64,000 bases of DNA from Falciphora oryzae (lineage: Eukaryota; Ascomycota; Sordariomycetes; Magnaporthales; Magnaporthaceae). The translations under genes and the position numbers were made by a program. Location of the stretch: positions 88,333 through 152,332 of the forward strand of contig JNVV01000008.1 of assembly GCA_000733355.1 (NCBI GenBank), given 5' to 3'. The stretch's first letter is position 1, and each line of letters begins with the position of its first letter. Positions 11,606 through 22,232 of the stretch are shown here, one piece after another. Below the pieces are notes generated by a model. It was not told the origin of the DNA, searched no databases, and saw only the letters and a list, made by a program, of their open reading frames with translations.

Positions 11606-13540
11606 ATGAGAATCGGCTGCCTCCAGTTCGCCCCCCGTGTGGGTGACCTCGACAACAACTTGAACCGCGCCGACGCCGTCCTCAACCGGGCGGATCCACG
11701 TGATCTCGAGGACCTGGACGTTCTTGTGCTGCCCGAGATGGCCTTCACTGGTAAGTCCTTCCCGTCTGGACTTCCATAGGCCCCCACTTGGGTGCCTCGT
11801 CTGTTTCTGACATCGCCTTGGGTATCCCCAGGCTACAACTTCAAGTCGCTGCGGGAGATCAAGCCGTTCCTCGAAGTTGCCGGCTCGGGTATCAGCGCGC
11901 TCTGGGCCCGCACCACCGCCCTCAAACTGGACTGCAAAGTGGCAGTCGGCTACCCTGAGAAGGTCGAGGTCCCGACCAGCTCGTCCAGCTCGCCCAAATA
12001 CTACAACTCGCTCCTAGTAGTCAACGAGGAGGGCGAGACGCTGGCCAACTACCGCAAGCAACACCTGTACTACACAGACGAGCCCTGGTCGCTCGAGGGC
12101 ACCGGCGGCTTCTTCGAGGCCGAGATCGAGGGCCTGGGCCAGACGGCAATGGGTATCTGCATGGACATCAACCCGTACAAGTTCCAGGCGCCCTGGCACA
12201 AGTTCGAGTTCGCCTTCCACGTGCTCGACTCCAACGCCAACGTGGTCATCATCTCGATGGCCTGGAGCACCCTCGACAGCCGCGAGACCTTCTGCAGCAG
12301 GCCGTACGAACCCGACCTGGCCACACTCGAGTACTGGGCTCAGCGCATGGAACCCCTGATCCGCGCCGAGCGCGAGGACGAGATCATCCTCATCTTCGCC
12401 AACCGCTGCGGCATTGAAGGCGACGCCCTGTACGCCGGCACCTCGGCCGTGCTGGGAATCCAGGATGGTGAGGTCAAGGTGTATGGCGTCCTTGGCCGTG
12501 GCGTCAAGCAGCTGCTCGTTGTCGACACCGATGACGGGCCCTTCGCCAAGCTCGTTAGCCGCCCCGGGAGGGCGACCGCGGAGGAGTATGAGGCTATGCA
12601 GGAGGATGTCGGCGCGGACGAATCACGCTCAGTACCTCCTACACCTGCCGACAAGCTCCCAGCGGAGGGGGCCAGGGAAAGCGGCTCTGGCGATGCCGGG
12701 GGACCTTCCTCGGCCATGGGCGTCTCCACAAACGAGCCATCCACACCAAAGAAGGTCCCCGAAGATTCTGGGTCCATCAAAGGGTCCCCTGAAGGATCTC
12801 CCCGAGCCGACAGCCCGATCCTGAACTCTGCTCGGCCGCACCTGACCATCTCGACGGGCATGTCTCCGTCGCCGACTGGAATCCCTGCGGCAGCTGGGGG
12901 CGTGACTTCGGCCGGGACTCTCACCCCGCCGCCCACGGGCGACTTCCCTGAAGCTTTCTACCAAGAGGCTACGCAACAGGACCAGCTACATTCGGCTGCG
13001 CCGAACCTTTACACCCCGGAGGAGCCCCAGTGGCCCAATCGGGAGATGCCCGAAGTGCACCCATCGCCGCCTCGTGAGCTCCCGGGCGTGCCATCTGCCT
13101 CGTCGCCTGCAGACGTCGACATGGCCGAGCCTCCAGTCCAGGAGGATGCTCTAGCCAAGGAGGATGGCCCGGTTGTGGCCTCTCCAGAACCAGGGCAGGA
13201 AGAGCAGGCTTCACTGCCTCCTTTGAAAATACCGCTTCCCGAACATGTCCCTCTCCCGGCCGAGTCAGGGTCCGTTTCCGATGCAGGGGAGGAGGTCCTC
13301 ACTGCGATACCCCCCGAATCGACAACCGGCGAGGAGTTCCCGCTCATCCTAGTCAACAACGGCACAGACGGCCCTGCCAGGCGGAACAGCGGCATGTCGG
13401 AAACGTCCATCTCGATCGGCGTCGATGGCAGCAAGGATGTCGTGGTGGTCCAGTTGAGAGACTCGGCCGCGAGGGACGCGAGTGCATTGTCCAAGCCGTC
13501 GACACCGCCGCGTGTTGTTACCGTGACTTTCAGTATATAA
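11606..13540 (+). CDS. nta1: protein N-terminal amidase (Nta1 type), 617 aa with long disordered tail
   Basis: Exons 11606-11750 and 11832-13540; donor GTAAGT, acceptor CCCCAG, phase 1. The first 300 residues form a carbon-nitrogen hydrolase domain. The catalytic triad is visible as Glu44 (VLVLPEMAFTGYNF), Lys124 (NYRKQHLYYTDE) and Cys158 (MGICMDINPYKF); the last motif is typical of Nta1 rather than of nitrilases or omega-amidases. Yeast Nta1 deamidates N-terminal Asn and Gln to Asp and Glu, which makes proteins substrates for arginylation and the N-degron pathway; the same role is inferred here. Residues about 300-617 are Pro/Ser/Glu/Gly-rich, without hydrophobic core, and so probably disordered; yeast Nta1 (about 457 aa) has no such tail. 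The domain starts at the first codon (MRIGCLQFAP), which supports the chosen ATG. Confidence 0.9.
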
Positions 13541-16367
13541 TGAGCTTTGTGATGATATGATGATGGCGATGATATAAACGGTCAAGGCTTTGGCTGGGTT
13601 TGTTGATGGTGGCTTTCCCGCTTTCATTTTTGCTCTTTTGGATGGATAGGTTGGTTGCAATCAGCGGCTTGGGTTTGGAACAATGGTCGTTGACAGACGA
13701 GCGATATTGGTGTTTCCTTAATCTTCTTTTCCTTAATTCCATATTTCCCTCCTCTTCTTGTCCCCTATTTCTTCGTCCTTCGAGGCGGATGTGTATATTG
13801 ACCGAGTCGGAGGGATCCGGTTATCGCAAAAATACGGCGTGCAATGAGTGGCTCTTTTGGTTCTCGATCTCTGTCGAAAAAAGTGGCAGCAGGCCTATCG
13901 TTGATCTTGAGCCTGTGCACCTAGAGTGTATATACTCCATAGACTCGGCTTTTCCTAGTGTATTGAAGGGCGGACGTCGGGATATCAAAAGGGGAGGACC
14001 TGTTCAGGCATGGAACCCCTGACCTTTGATTCAGGGGCACCATGGGCGTTGTGCGAAGACCTTCATTAGCGAGCAGTCTAGAATTTTTGGTGCGATTAGT
14101 TCACTGGGGAGCACAATGAGCGCTTTCAAGAGCTCGGTGGGTGGAGGGGAGGCTGGGGAGGCGCGGAAGAACAACACTGTGGCTGCCTTGGCCTGGGTGC
14201 CCTCGACTGCGAGGAGAGATATGATGTATGTCGGGTCTAGTCGCCTGTGATCTCGCTCGTTTAGGGATATGTTGGCTGGCTAGGTCGTCTCTTTGACAAC
14301 ATACACCCATCGGGCAACCCTCCTCGGATGGGCAATTCGGTGCTGCTTCAGGCCTCCGTCGACACTCAGCCGGTTGTCGGCCGAAACTAGGCCGCTGGCC
14401 TCAGCCTCTGTGGCAACTTGCTGGGCCGAGAGGAGGGGAGGGGACGTCGTGCCATCAAATAGGCTGCATTGGGGGCTGGTCAGAGCCGAGAGGTGAAATC
14501 CCAAGTCCACGAACCTTCCCCCGGGCCTTCTGATGCGAGGCCGGGTAATCTCGTCTGCCGAGGGTGTCGAGCAGAATGCCCGACTCAGCACCAAGCAGGA
14601 ACCAACTTGCCCAGGATGTTGTGGCTGGCGTCATCGGACTCAAGGACTGGCGCACAACGTCGCAAGCCCGCTGTGAGTCTTGCGCAAAGCCAGCCAAGCA
14701 GCCGGCACGATCCAGGGTGTTTCCGGCGGTGATGAGGCGCAGGCAAGCAATACCCAAGATACCCTTCGAGGTCTTGTTGTGGGGAGGGGGGACAAGATTC
14801 CCTGCCCCATGCATGGTTCGACAGGTCCGGAGGCCCCGGAGGCTGACGCCGACCCCAGGCCGAAAGGAAACCGCCCCGAAAGAAGGGAAAGGGAATCCCC
14901 CTGTCATTATCTCCGACGGGAAGGTGGTGCTCCCATGATCGCCAATCAACTTCCTAAGCAAAGACCAGGTCCCCTGCACCACGCCTGTTGGCCTAGGTGT
15001 CCGTCCAGCAGGCGCAATGGTCGCAGTGCACTTCGCGCGTCTCGATCTCCCGTGGAGTCCCGGGGGCAGCCGACCTACTAGGTAGGCAGGTAGGCGCCTA
15101 GGCAAGGCAACTCATCGGACTGTCCTGAAAGCTCCCGGGAGCCTCCTGGCGGGCATCGTCGCTTGGTATCTCCGTTTGCTCAAGGCAGCACCTAAGTTCC
15201 AGGGCTCCTGTCTGTTCTTGACCGTTGTCTGCAGATGAATCGAGTGACGGCGAAGGCGGACGAAAAGAGAAGCCGAAGAACAAGGAAGCGGTAAAAACGT
15301 CGGGACCGGCCGTGCCTTCGAAAACAGAGAACATGGTGGCAACATGAGCCCCGTGCGGGCCAGCTGTGATTACTGTGCCCTCCATGGCGGATGACAACAC
15401 CAAGTCACCAGCTCCTTGAGCAAGTGAACCGCGAGACCTCGTGGCCGTTGGCGTTAGAAGTCAAGAGGTGGGTCCCATGGACGAAAGACTTGGAGAATCT
15501 GCCGGCCAGTCGATCCCTCCACTAGGCATGGAAATGAGTCCCTAGTGTCGGGCGGGGTAGTGTGTTGCTCGGTTCGTGTTGTTTGTTGCCTCGTCATCGT
15601 GTGCGTCCTCCTCACGCCGTTACTTCCTCCTGCTGGCAACTTGAAACGTCTCGTCGATTTGGCGATTGGCGGCTTTGGGGGGAAAGAGGGCGTCTCCACT
15701 GCTTCGATTCTGGAACGAACCCGTGGAGGGCGGGCCGATGCTTGCGGGGGTGAACACGTCGGTTCTTGGTGGTGCTGTTCCGAGTTCTCGAAAGCTGAAT
15801 TGGCTTGCTGTATGCCGCCAAAGGCTGATGGTGCTTGAGCCAGGAGGTAGACGGGACGACGGGCGACCATGGAGGACCCTGCCAAGATGGAGCAAAGCTG
15901 GTGGGGGAGATGGGGTGACACGGACGGTCGGATCTATCCGCATCTGGAACCGGGGTGCTCCTTGTAGCGAAATCCGCGTCGAGAAACACGAGCGCATCTC
16001 TGATATCTCTTGGAAGAAAGCTTCTCGTTCCGTCACGGCGATCCGGGAATAAGAGAGGGCTGGGAAATTGTCTGCAGGCATCGAGAAAAAAAAAAAAAAA
16101 AAAAACCGTGATCGCAGTGTCAAGGCTCGCTGTCATGGCCACCGCAGCAGAACGGGTCCATAGAGCTCGACGACGCAGCCGGCGAAAGATCGTGGCCAGG
16201 CATGGTCCGCAGCAACAAAATGTCCTTGAATGCAAAAAAAAGGTCAAGAACCGCAGGAACAAGAGTTGGAAAAGAGAAGCAGGCCACGGCAGATATCTAT
16301 CTTCTTCTGATAGTCGCCCTCAATGAGGCTGCGTGTGAAAACGCTGAAACTAGCCTCCTTCCCGCTC
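13541..16367. other. intergenic, no supported gene
   Basis: This covers the 3' flank of nta1 and 2.8 kb without a defensible gene. Several minus-strand frames between 14280 and 15403 have fairly natural composition (for example 14455-15105 and 15098-15403), but I could not link them with consensus splice sites and give them no function. An A20 run lies at 16086-16105. Confidence 0.4.
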
Positions 16368-16586
16368 TCAGGTTTCAGAAGCGTGCGCGCCGCCTCCTTG
16401 CTGCGTTTCAGAATTGGCGTCTACGACAGAGTTTCGAGTTAGCCGCCGCCACACGGCCAATCCCGCAGCGATCCCAGTTAGAGCCCCCACACTACAAGCG
16501 CACCCAGCGATGGCGGTGGAGGACCTGATTGGATAGTCCTGCTGACTGTACAAAAACAGGCTCGGGTTGTCGAGTCCTCCAGATCC
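16368..16586 (-). CDS. possible last exon of a small single-pass membrane protein
   Basis: The minus frame from a possible acceptor (CTTGAAAG, ending near 16605) to the stop at 16368 reads as a Ser/Gly/Asp stretch, a 19-residue hydrophobic segment (AIAGCACSVGALTGIAAGLA), then basic residues (WRRLTR) and a polar tail. This is the layout of a type I membrane protein C-terminus. No ATG occurs in the open frame, so upstream exons are needed; candidates between 16600 and 16860 (a Cys-containing frame ending before GTATCC near 16722) could not be joined in frame with certainty. Treat as tentative. The start coordinate of the exon is uncertain. Confidence 0.25.
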   Translation of the reverse strand, partial: GSGGLDNPSLFLYSQQDYPIRSSTAIAGCACSVGALTGIAAGLAVWRRLTRNSVVDANSETQQGGGAHASET

Positions 16587-17148
16587 CGAATCCGTTGGCT
16601 TTCAAGATGACGAAACATGCGGCACAGAATGCACTGCAGACATGATTGAACGCGGAGGCAGCGATAGAGGAGGGATGTGTGCATGTTTAATCGATAAAGA
16701 AAGTTTCTGCCTGAGGATACCCAGTCAGACAAGTCGGGCAAGTCGAATCGAGCTGCCCGTGCGTGGAAATCCCACCGGATCTGATGCGACGGGCCCTTCT
16801 CTCTGGCACAGTCCGGCTGAATGCGACAGGATTGCTCCTGCAAGTCATTCGGAGTGCGGCTGATGTCGGATGATGTGGATACGATGAAGAAATACATTCC
16901 TTGTTGTTTATTTTTAGTTTTATCTTGATTTTAGCTTCTATGGTTGTGGCTGAAGCTCTGTGTTCTGGCAGGCACCCGGAGGCTTGGTATCATACCCACA
17001 GGTCCTTTCACAGATCTCGACTCGGACTTTCCCAGCGAGGGCTGAGCACTAGCCCGGTTGTGGCTTCAATAGTGTATGTGATTGCTATATTGAATCGTAG
17101 GCCAAAATAACTCCGTCAGGCGCTTCTTACTGCCTCCTGCCTCCCTAC

Positions 17149-17440
17149 CTTTGCAGCTGTGAGTCCGAGGTCAGACGCGTCGTAGCAGCCAAGACAGAGC
17201 GTGCCCCGAAAGAGGCGGATCTCGCCGACAACCTGTTCTTGGAATTCACACGCACACAGAGAGATTTGAAAAATGGTGAAGCGGATAACAAATGCTTACT
17301 CGATGGCTCGATTGGGGTGGCAGGCGGTTAGTGAATGCAACATTGTGAAGGTCAGGGGGCTTGGCGACAAGCTGACCACCAAGCACAGGCCAAGCCTGTT
17401 GGTTGAAAGGAATCACTGGGGTGGATGTGATGGGTGCCAT
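17149..17440 (-). CDS. possible 5' exons of a small gene
   Basis: An ATG at 17440 opens 47 codons up to 17300, followed by a donor GTAAGC; a second exon 17232-17149 follows an AACAG acceptor and contributes 28 codons in the same phase (GEIRLFRGTLCLGCYDASDL), then a donor-like GTAGGG. If not spliced the frame stops after 10 further codons. The agreement of phase and the natural composition of exon 2 suggest a real gene, possibly the one whose C-terminus is at 16368-16586, but there is no signal peptide and no recognised family. Confidence 0.3.
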
Positions 17441-19825
17441 TGTGTTCGCGCCATTTTCTATTATTTGCCTCCTCGTTCAGAACGTATGCGAGCGATTGCG
17501 TTGAATCAAAATTAGAGCAAGGGGGGTTGGATGGAATGGAGGTCATGAACCGCCTGTTGTGAAGAAAACCTTAACCATGAGCAAACACAAAAGGACCCGG
17601 CAGCGGCCGAGCGAGGGCTGGGGAATTGCACTGGCCCTCGAACTGCCGTGCTGTGAGGACGAGCGATGCCGACAGCTTCAATGCGGGTCAGCCAGGGCCC
17701 CTGGCCTGCACTGGTCAGGGCGCGCGCAAGCAAGCAAGTCAGCATCACATTTGGCTCCATCCGAATGCATGCCCGAGGCGCATCACAAATTGACGCCTGT
17801 GCCTTCTTTTTTTTCCCAGCAAATGAGAAGGAGAAAGAAAAAGAAGGCCAACGAGCCATTCAGCGCGCGGGGAATTAAATGCCGGTAACTTTGCGTATGG
17901 CGTAAAGACTAAACTTGGTAGAAAGCTGTACCGACGACGTTGGCAGCAATGGCTGAATTTGGGGGCGGCGCATCCATGTCATTGGCATTTTCCGTCCCAG
18001 CCGCATCAAAACCGGCAAAGCCCATTCTGGCGTTTTGTGAGGCCACGATTTGTTCCCTCCGGTTGCCTTCGCAACCTGGATTTTCCTAGCAAGGTAGGCC
18101 CCGCATGCAGGATGAAGGGCCGCCCAAAGGGCCGCCCAAAAGGCCGCCGCAGGATGCGTGAAAACGAACGGCCGGCCCACCTGCGATGCCGACGCACACA
18201 AAGACGCAGGACGCAGGACGGGACGCAGACGCAAACGAAAACTGTCTGTTTAGCGGGCACTTGGTAACTCGCCTCGGTTGGCGAGGTTTGCCTGCCGCCC
18301 AATCGGCGGCTGAGGACCCGGCACAGTCGAGACTCGCTTGTGAAGTCGATAGTTGCGCGTGCTCAGTCTCCATGGCTCGCATGGCACGGCAAAGCCAGGG
18401 GAAAGACGGCGACGGTTGGTTGACAGATCGAGTGTGATCACGAAGGCGATGGGGTAATGGGCCGGGGAGAGGGTGTTGAGCAAGGAAGATGGCTGGGGGA
18501 GAAAGGATTGACGGTGCTGTGCAGGGGGTCCCTTGCAGCTCATCGGCCGATTGGGGCTAGCGCAGGCGGCACCAGGGCTCATCGGGCCTGTGAGTGGCCA
18601 ATCTGCTCAATCACCTCTCGCGGCGTGCATGAGAGGACGGCGACATCACTGGACGCAGGCCGACGAGGGCTCCACCCCACCACTTGACACCTTTGATGGT
18701 AGCTCCCGCAGTGCCTGCCCGCTCAGCAGAGCAGTTTGGTCGCAGCAGCACAGCAGACCTGCCTGGCCGCAAAAAGAGGTGAGAAACGTGAGCATGGCAC
18801 GCATGGCTTGCAGCACCTCCACCCTCACACCCTCCACCACCCCAATCCGGAAGGCCCATCGCCAGCAAGGGGCGGGGACATGGCGGCCAAGGCCCGATAA
18901 CTGAGCCCCTCGGGTCGCCCCTCGCGGCCCCCAATTGGTGATCGGGTGTGACGATGCGTGAGAGTCCGGCGAGACCCCCCTGGCCCTGGCCCTGGCCCTG
19001 GCCCTGCACGCCCGCCCTCCGGCCCCCAATAAACGACTGCCCATTCTCCCCATCTTGGCGCGAGTGCCCATTGTGCCATGGCAGCCCCAGCACCTGCGCG
19101 CGACGAGATGCTGCCATCACACCTGCTGGAACGGCTCTGAAGTGGAAACATTCGACCACTTGCTTCCCATCACCCTCATTTTCCCCTATTCACCCATTTT
19201 TCCTCTTCCTTTTGCAGCTCATTAGCGCCTGTGAGGGGATCCCAGCTTTCCGGGAGATCGTTGTGGCTGTTGGCGACAAACACATCACACCCCCGAACCC
19301 TCGTCCCCCTCCTCCATGGTTGTATATATCCCGGCTTGAGCCTCTCCGCGGGCTCCACGCCGTCTGTCTGCTCGTGTGTATTTTACCAAGGCTCCTCCTT
19401 GTACCTCCTCCGATCTAGGGCTTTTCTGTGTCACTGCCGACCGGCATCAAAGACGCCCAGCAAGCCCTGCGTTACTCAACGGCACTCGGTGCCGGCTGTT
19501 TTTTCCTGCCGTCGCACACAAGACGCAAGAGGCGGATACGTACACCGACATACATAGAGTGCGTGCGTCTGTGTGAGGGACCCCGCCCGTCAGCGGTTCG
19601 AACTGCGAGCGCCTCGATCGACCTTCTTCGGCTCCCTGCCTCTCACGAACACAACACCAGGCCAGCAGGACAGCGACCACAGGCAGCAGTCAGTGCTGGG
19701 CCAGAAAAACCGGCCGTGTCTTTGCGCGCGACACAAGGCCTTACTACCAACGAGTGCATAACCAACCAAGGTTTACCGGCAGAACAGCAGCCTGCGACTC
19801 CAGTCCACGAAGCACCACCTCCACG
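17441..19825. other. intergenic, promoter side of the polyQ membrane-protein gene
   Basis: No supported gene. The stretch contains an imperfect GGCCGCCCAAA tandem repeat (about 18118-18147), a CCCTGG hexamer repeat (18978-19006) and a TATATATCCCGG element at about 19321-19330, roughly 500 bp upstream of the next start codon. CT-rich sequence between about 19160 and 19215 may belong to its promoter. Confidence 0.45.
18978..19006. repeat. CCCTGG hexamer repeat
   Basis: Four full CCCTGG units plus a partial fifth in tandem, in intergenic DNA upstream of the gene at 19826. Confidence 0.9.
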
Positions 19826-21741
19826 ATGAATTTGACACGCTCGGGGCTCGTGCTCGTCACGGCTCTGGCGTCGTCGGCCGATGCGCTGAGGACGGCGCCC
19901 GGGTCGCCGTGCTCCAAGGAGTGCGGAAACGTGCTCTCGGCCACGACGCCCGACGACATGGAGTGTTACGACGACCCCTCGAGATACTCGTCCACGGCCG
20001 CCGGCACTGTCCTGCGCAACTGCATCACATGCCAGATGATGAGCACGTACGCCAGCGACGACGGCCAGTCCGACCTCCAGTGGCTTCTCTGTGAGTGATG
20101 GGCACCCTTCTATGTCCAAACGGACAAGGCCCAGAAGGAGATTCCAAGTCCTAACACGCCGGCGCACGCGTTTCCCATTAGATAACCTAAGATACACATC
20201 GTCAACCTGCTTGTTTGGATTTCCCAACAACGAAGCCAAGAAGCTCAACACTGGGCCATGCCTCACACGGTAAGCTCTTTTTTTTTTTTTTTTCTCGTGT
20301 TTATTGCCCCTTTCCGTTCTACTCCGCTGTCCTGGCAGCAAGACCACATCAACGCACCTGGCCGCTCAGAGCGGCCCGCCCGGACATCCACAGTGCTAAC
20401 CCGTCCCACGTCAGCACCGCATGTGAGCCCTTCAAGGGGTCCCTACAGTGGCAGAACCTGTCGACCACCGCGAAGCCGTACGACTACTGCAAGCTGTGGG
20501 ACGAGTTCCAGTTCACAAAGTGCAGCGCCTGCCTGGCCCCTGGTCGCCATTATGTGGCCGCAAACATGATGACCATGCTCGACGCCGCCTGCCAGCAGAA
20601 GCCCGAAGAGGGCCGCACAATCAGCGTCTCTGACCAGCCCTTCTCATCCACCATCATCACGGTCACCGACCCTTCCCCGATCGGCACCTTCAGGCCCGAC
20701 GAGGGCCCCCTCACACTCGGCGCCAAGGTCGGCATCGCGGCCGCGGGCGTCGTGCTGCTGCTTCTCGCTGCCGGCTGCGGCATCATCTGCAACGGCAAGC
20801 GCCGCCGGCGAGCCTTCCTGCGCAATCTCGAGAAGCGCCAGGCCCAAGGCCACATCGGCGGCGGTTTCGGAGGTGGCGGTAGCAGGGGCCGCTGGCCCGG
20901 GAGCCAGGGCGGCGGCGGCGGCGACATGTTCGAGACGCCCGTCAGCCAGAAGCCGCTCTTCACGAGCTGGGAGCAGTCGCCGGTGTCGGCGCACACAGAC
21001 CAGACGGGCTTCTCAACGGGCCTGTCGCCCGCCGTCGAGAAGGGCGGCGCGGGAGGGGCGGGCCCGTCCAGCTTCCCCTCACGCTACTTCTCGCCATACA
21101 GCAGCCAGTTCAATAGCCCCGTCAGCGGGCAAGAGAGCACGCCGACGCAGTGGCCGCAGCCCGACGGCCAGCCGCAGCCGCAACAAGCGGGTATCAGCGG
21201 TGGCCTTTCTCCTGGAGGTTGGCCGACTAGCACGCAAGAGAAGCTGCTCCAGCTGGCGCGGATGGAGCAAGAGCAAGAGGAGGCGTATCGCATGCAGCTT
21301 GCGCTGCATCAGCAGCAGCTCCAGCAGCAACAATTACAGCGGCAACAACTACAGCAACAACAGCAACAGCAACAACCAGGCGGGCTGTATCCTCAGGACA
21401 TCGGCCTCGCATTCGGCGGCGACGACCCCAGCCTGCGGTCCAAGGCGTCGGCGCAGAGCATGCAGTCGCACGAGGGCCAGCAGCAACAACAACAATACCC
21501 GCCGCCGCCCCAGCAGCCGCAACAACACCACACTCAGAGCAGCCCGTGGGGCTTCTCCGACGTCAAGGGGAAGCAGGCGGACTACTACAAGAGCGAGGAG
21601 TACGAGCTGCACGAAGTCGACAGCAACGGTAGCATGCGCGTGCCGCCCGGGGCGCCCATGGCCCCCGTGCTGAACCACCCGGGCTACGGGAGGTATCCAC
21701 CGCCACCGGCCCCGGCGGCGGTGAGACCACAGTGGCTGTAG
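19826..21741 (+). CDS. single-pass membrane protein with Cys-rich ectodomain and Gln-rich tail, 559 aa
   Basis: Exons 19826-20090, 20182-20269 and 20415-21741; donors GTGAGT and GTAAGC, acceptors ATTAG and GTCAG, the last preceded by GTGCTAAC. Layout: signal peptide 1-20; cysteine-rich ectodomain about 21-200 with CxxC pairs and sequons; transmembrane helix about 219-243 followed by a basic stop-transfer (GKRRRRAF); then a cytosolic tail of about 310 residues rich in Gly, Ser, Pro and Gln, including a Q-run near residues 390-415 encoded by mixed CAG/CAA. The ectodomain is paralogous to the gene at the left edge of the window, with the first intron splitting the same Tyr codon before NLRY. The fungal family is uncharacterised to my knowledge; a wall-sensor-like layout (ectodomain, one helix, polar tail) is suggestive but only inference. 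Intron 2 contains a T16 run. Confidence 0.85.
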
Positions 21742-22232
21742 GGGGTGTCAAGCGGATGTGATGTATCCGCCCTGTATTCAATGTATTCTTTTGCGCCACA
21801 ACTATTTTGTCCTGTTGTCGATTAATGTTTTATGTTCGTTTTTGGCGGTTGTTGGCTCGTGAGCCAGCCTGGAGTTTTTGGAGTATCATCAAGTGGATGG
21901 ATAATGGATGATGGAGGGAAAATGGAGGGGATGTTTCTCGAGATACCTGGGATCTTCGCGCACAACGTGCCGTGCCTTTTTATACCAACCTACTTTATAT
22001 ATAAACTGTATGCATAAGTAAATGCAGATTTGATACACAGGCTTGTTTGAATGTCATTATGTTAGTCTAGGTAACGACACGTAGCCATGTCTTCCCTTTC
22101 CTCTTCTTCTAGGCATTATCCTCTAGAACATGGCAGTCGTGATTATTCGTGGCGTCTCGTGGAGTGCGTATCCATCAAGCGCTCTGCGCCACGTGATCCT
22201 CCTTCGTCCCATCAGCCGGGCTGCGCGCAAGC
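21742..22232. other. convergent intergenic region
   Basis: This separates two convergent genes and should carry both 3' ends. AT-rich stretches (TTTTATACC, TTTATATATAAACTG at about 21979-22006) are plausible polyadenylation-signal sequence. No gene seen. Confidence 0.5.

Noticed and set aside
14280..15403. Minus-strand frames with fairly natural composition
   Set aside because: No consensus introns join them and none has a signal peptide or recognisable domain.
20873..21673. Second plus-strand frame inside the polyQ gene
   Set aside because: Ser/Arg-rich shadow of the real frame, caused by the Gln-rich repeat.
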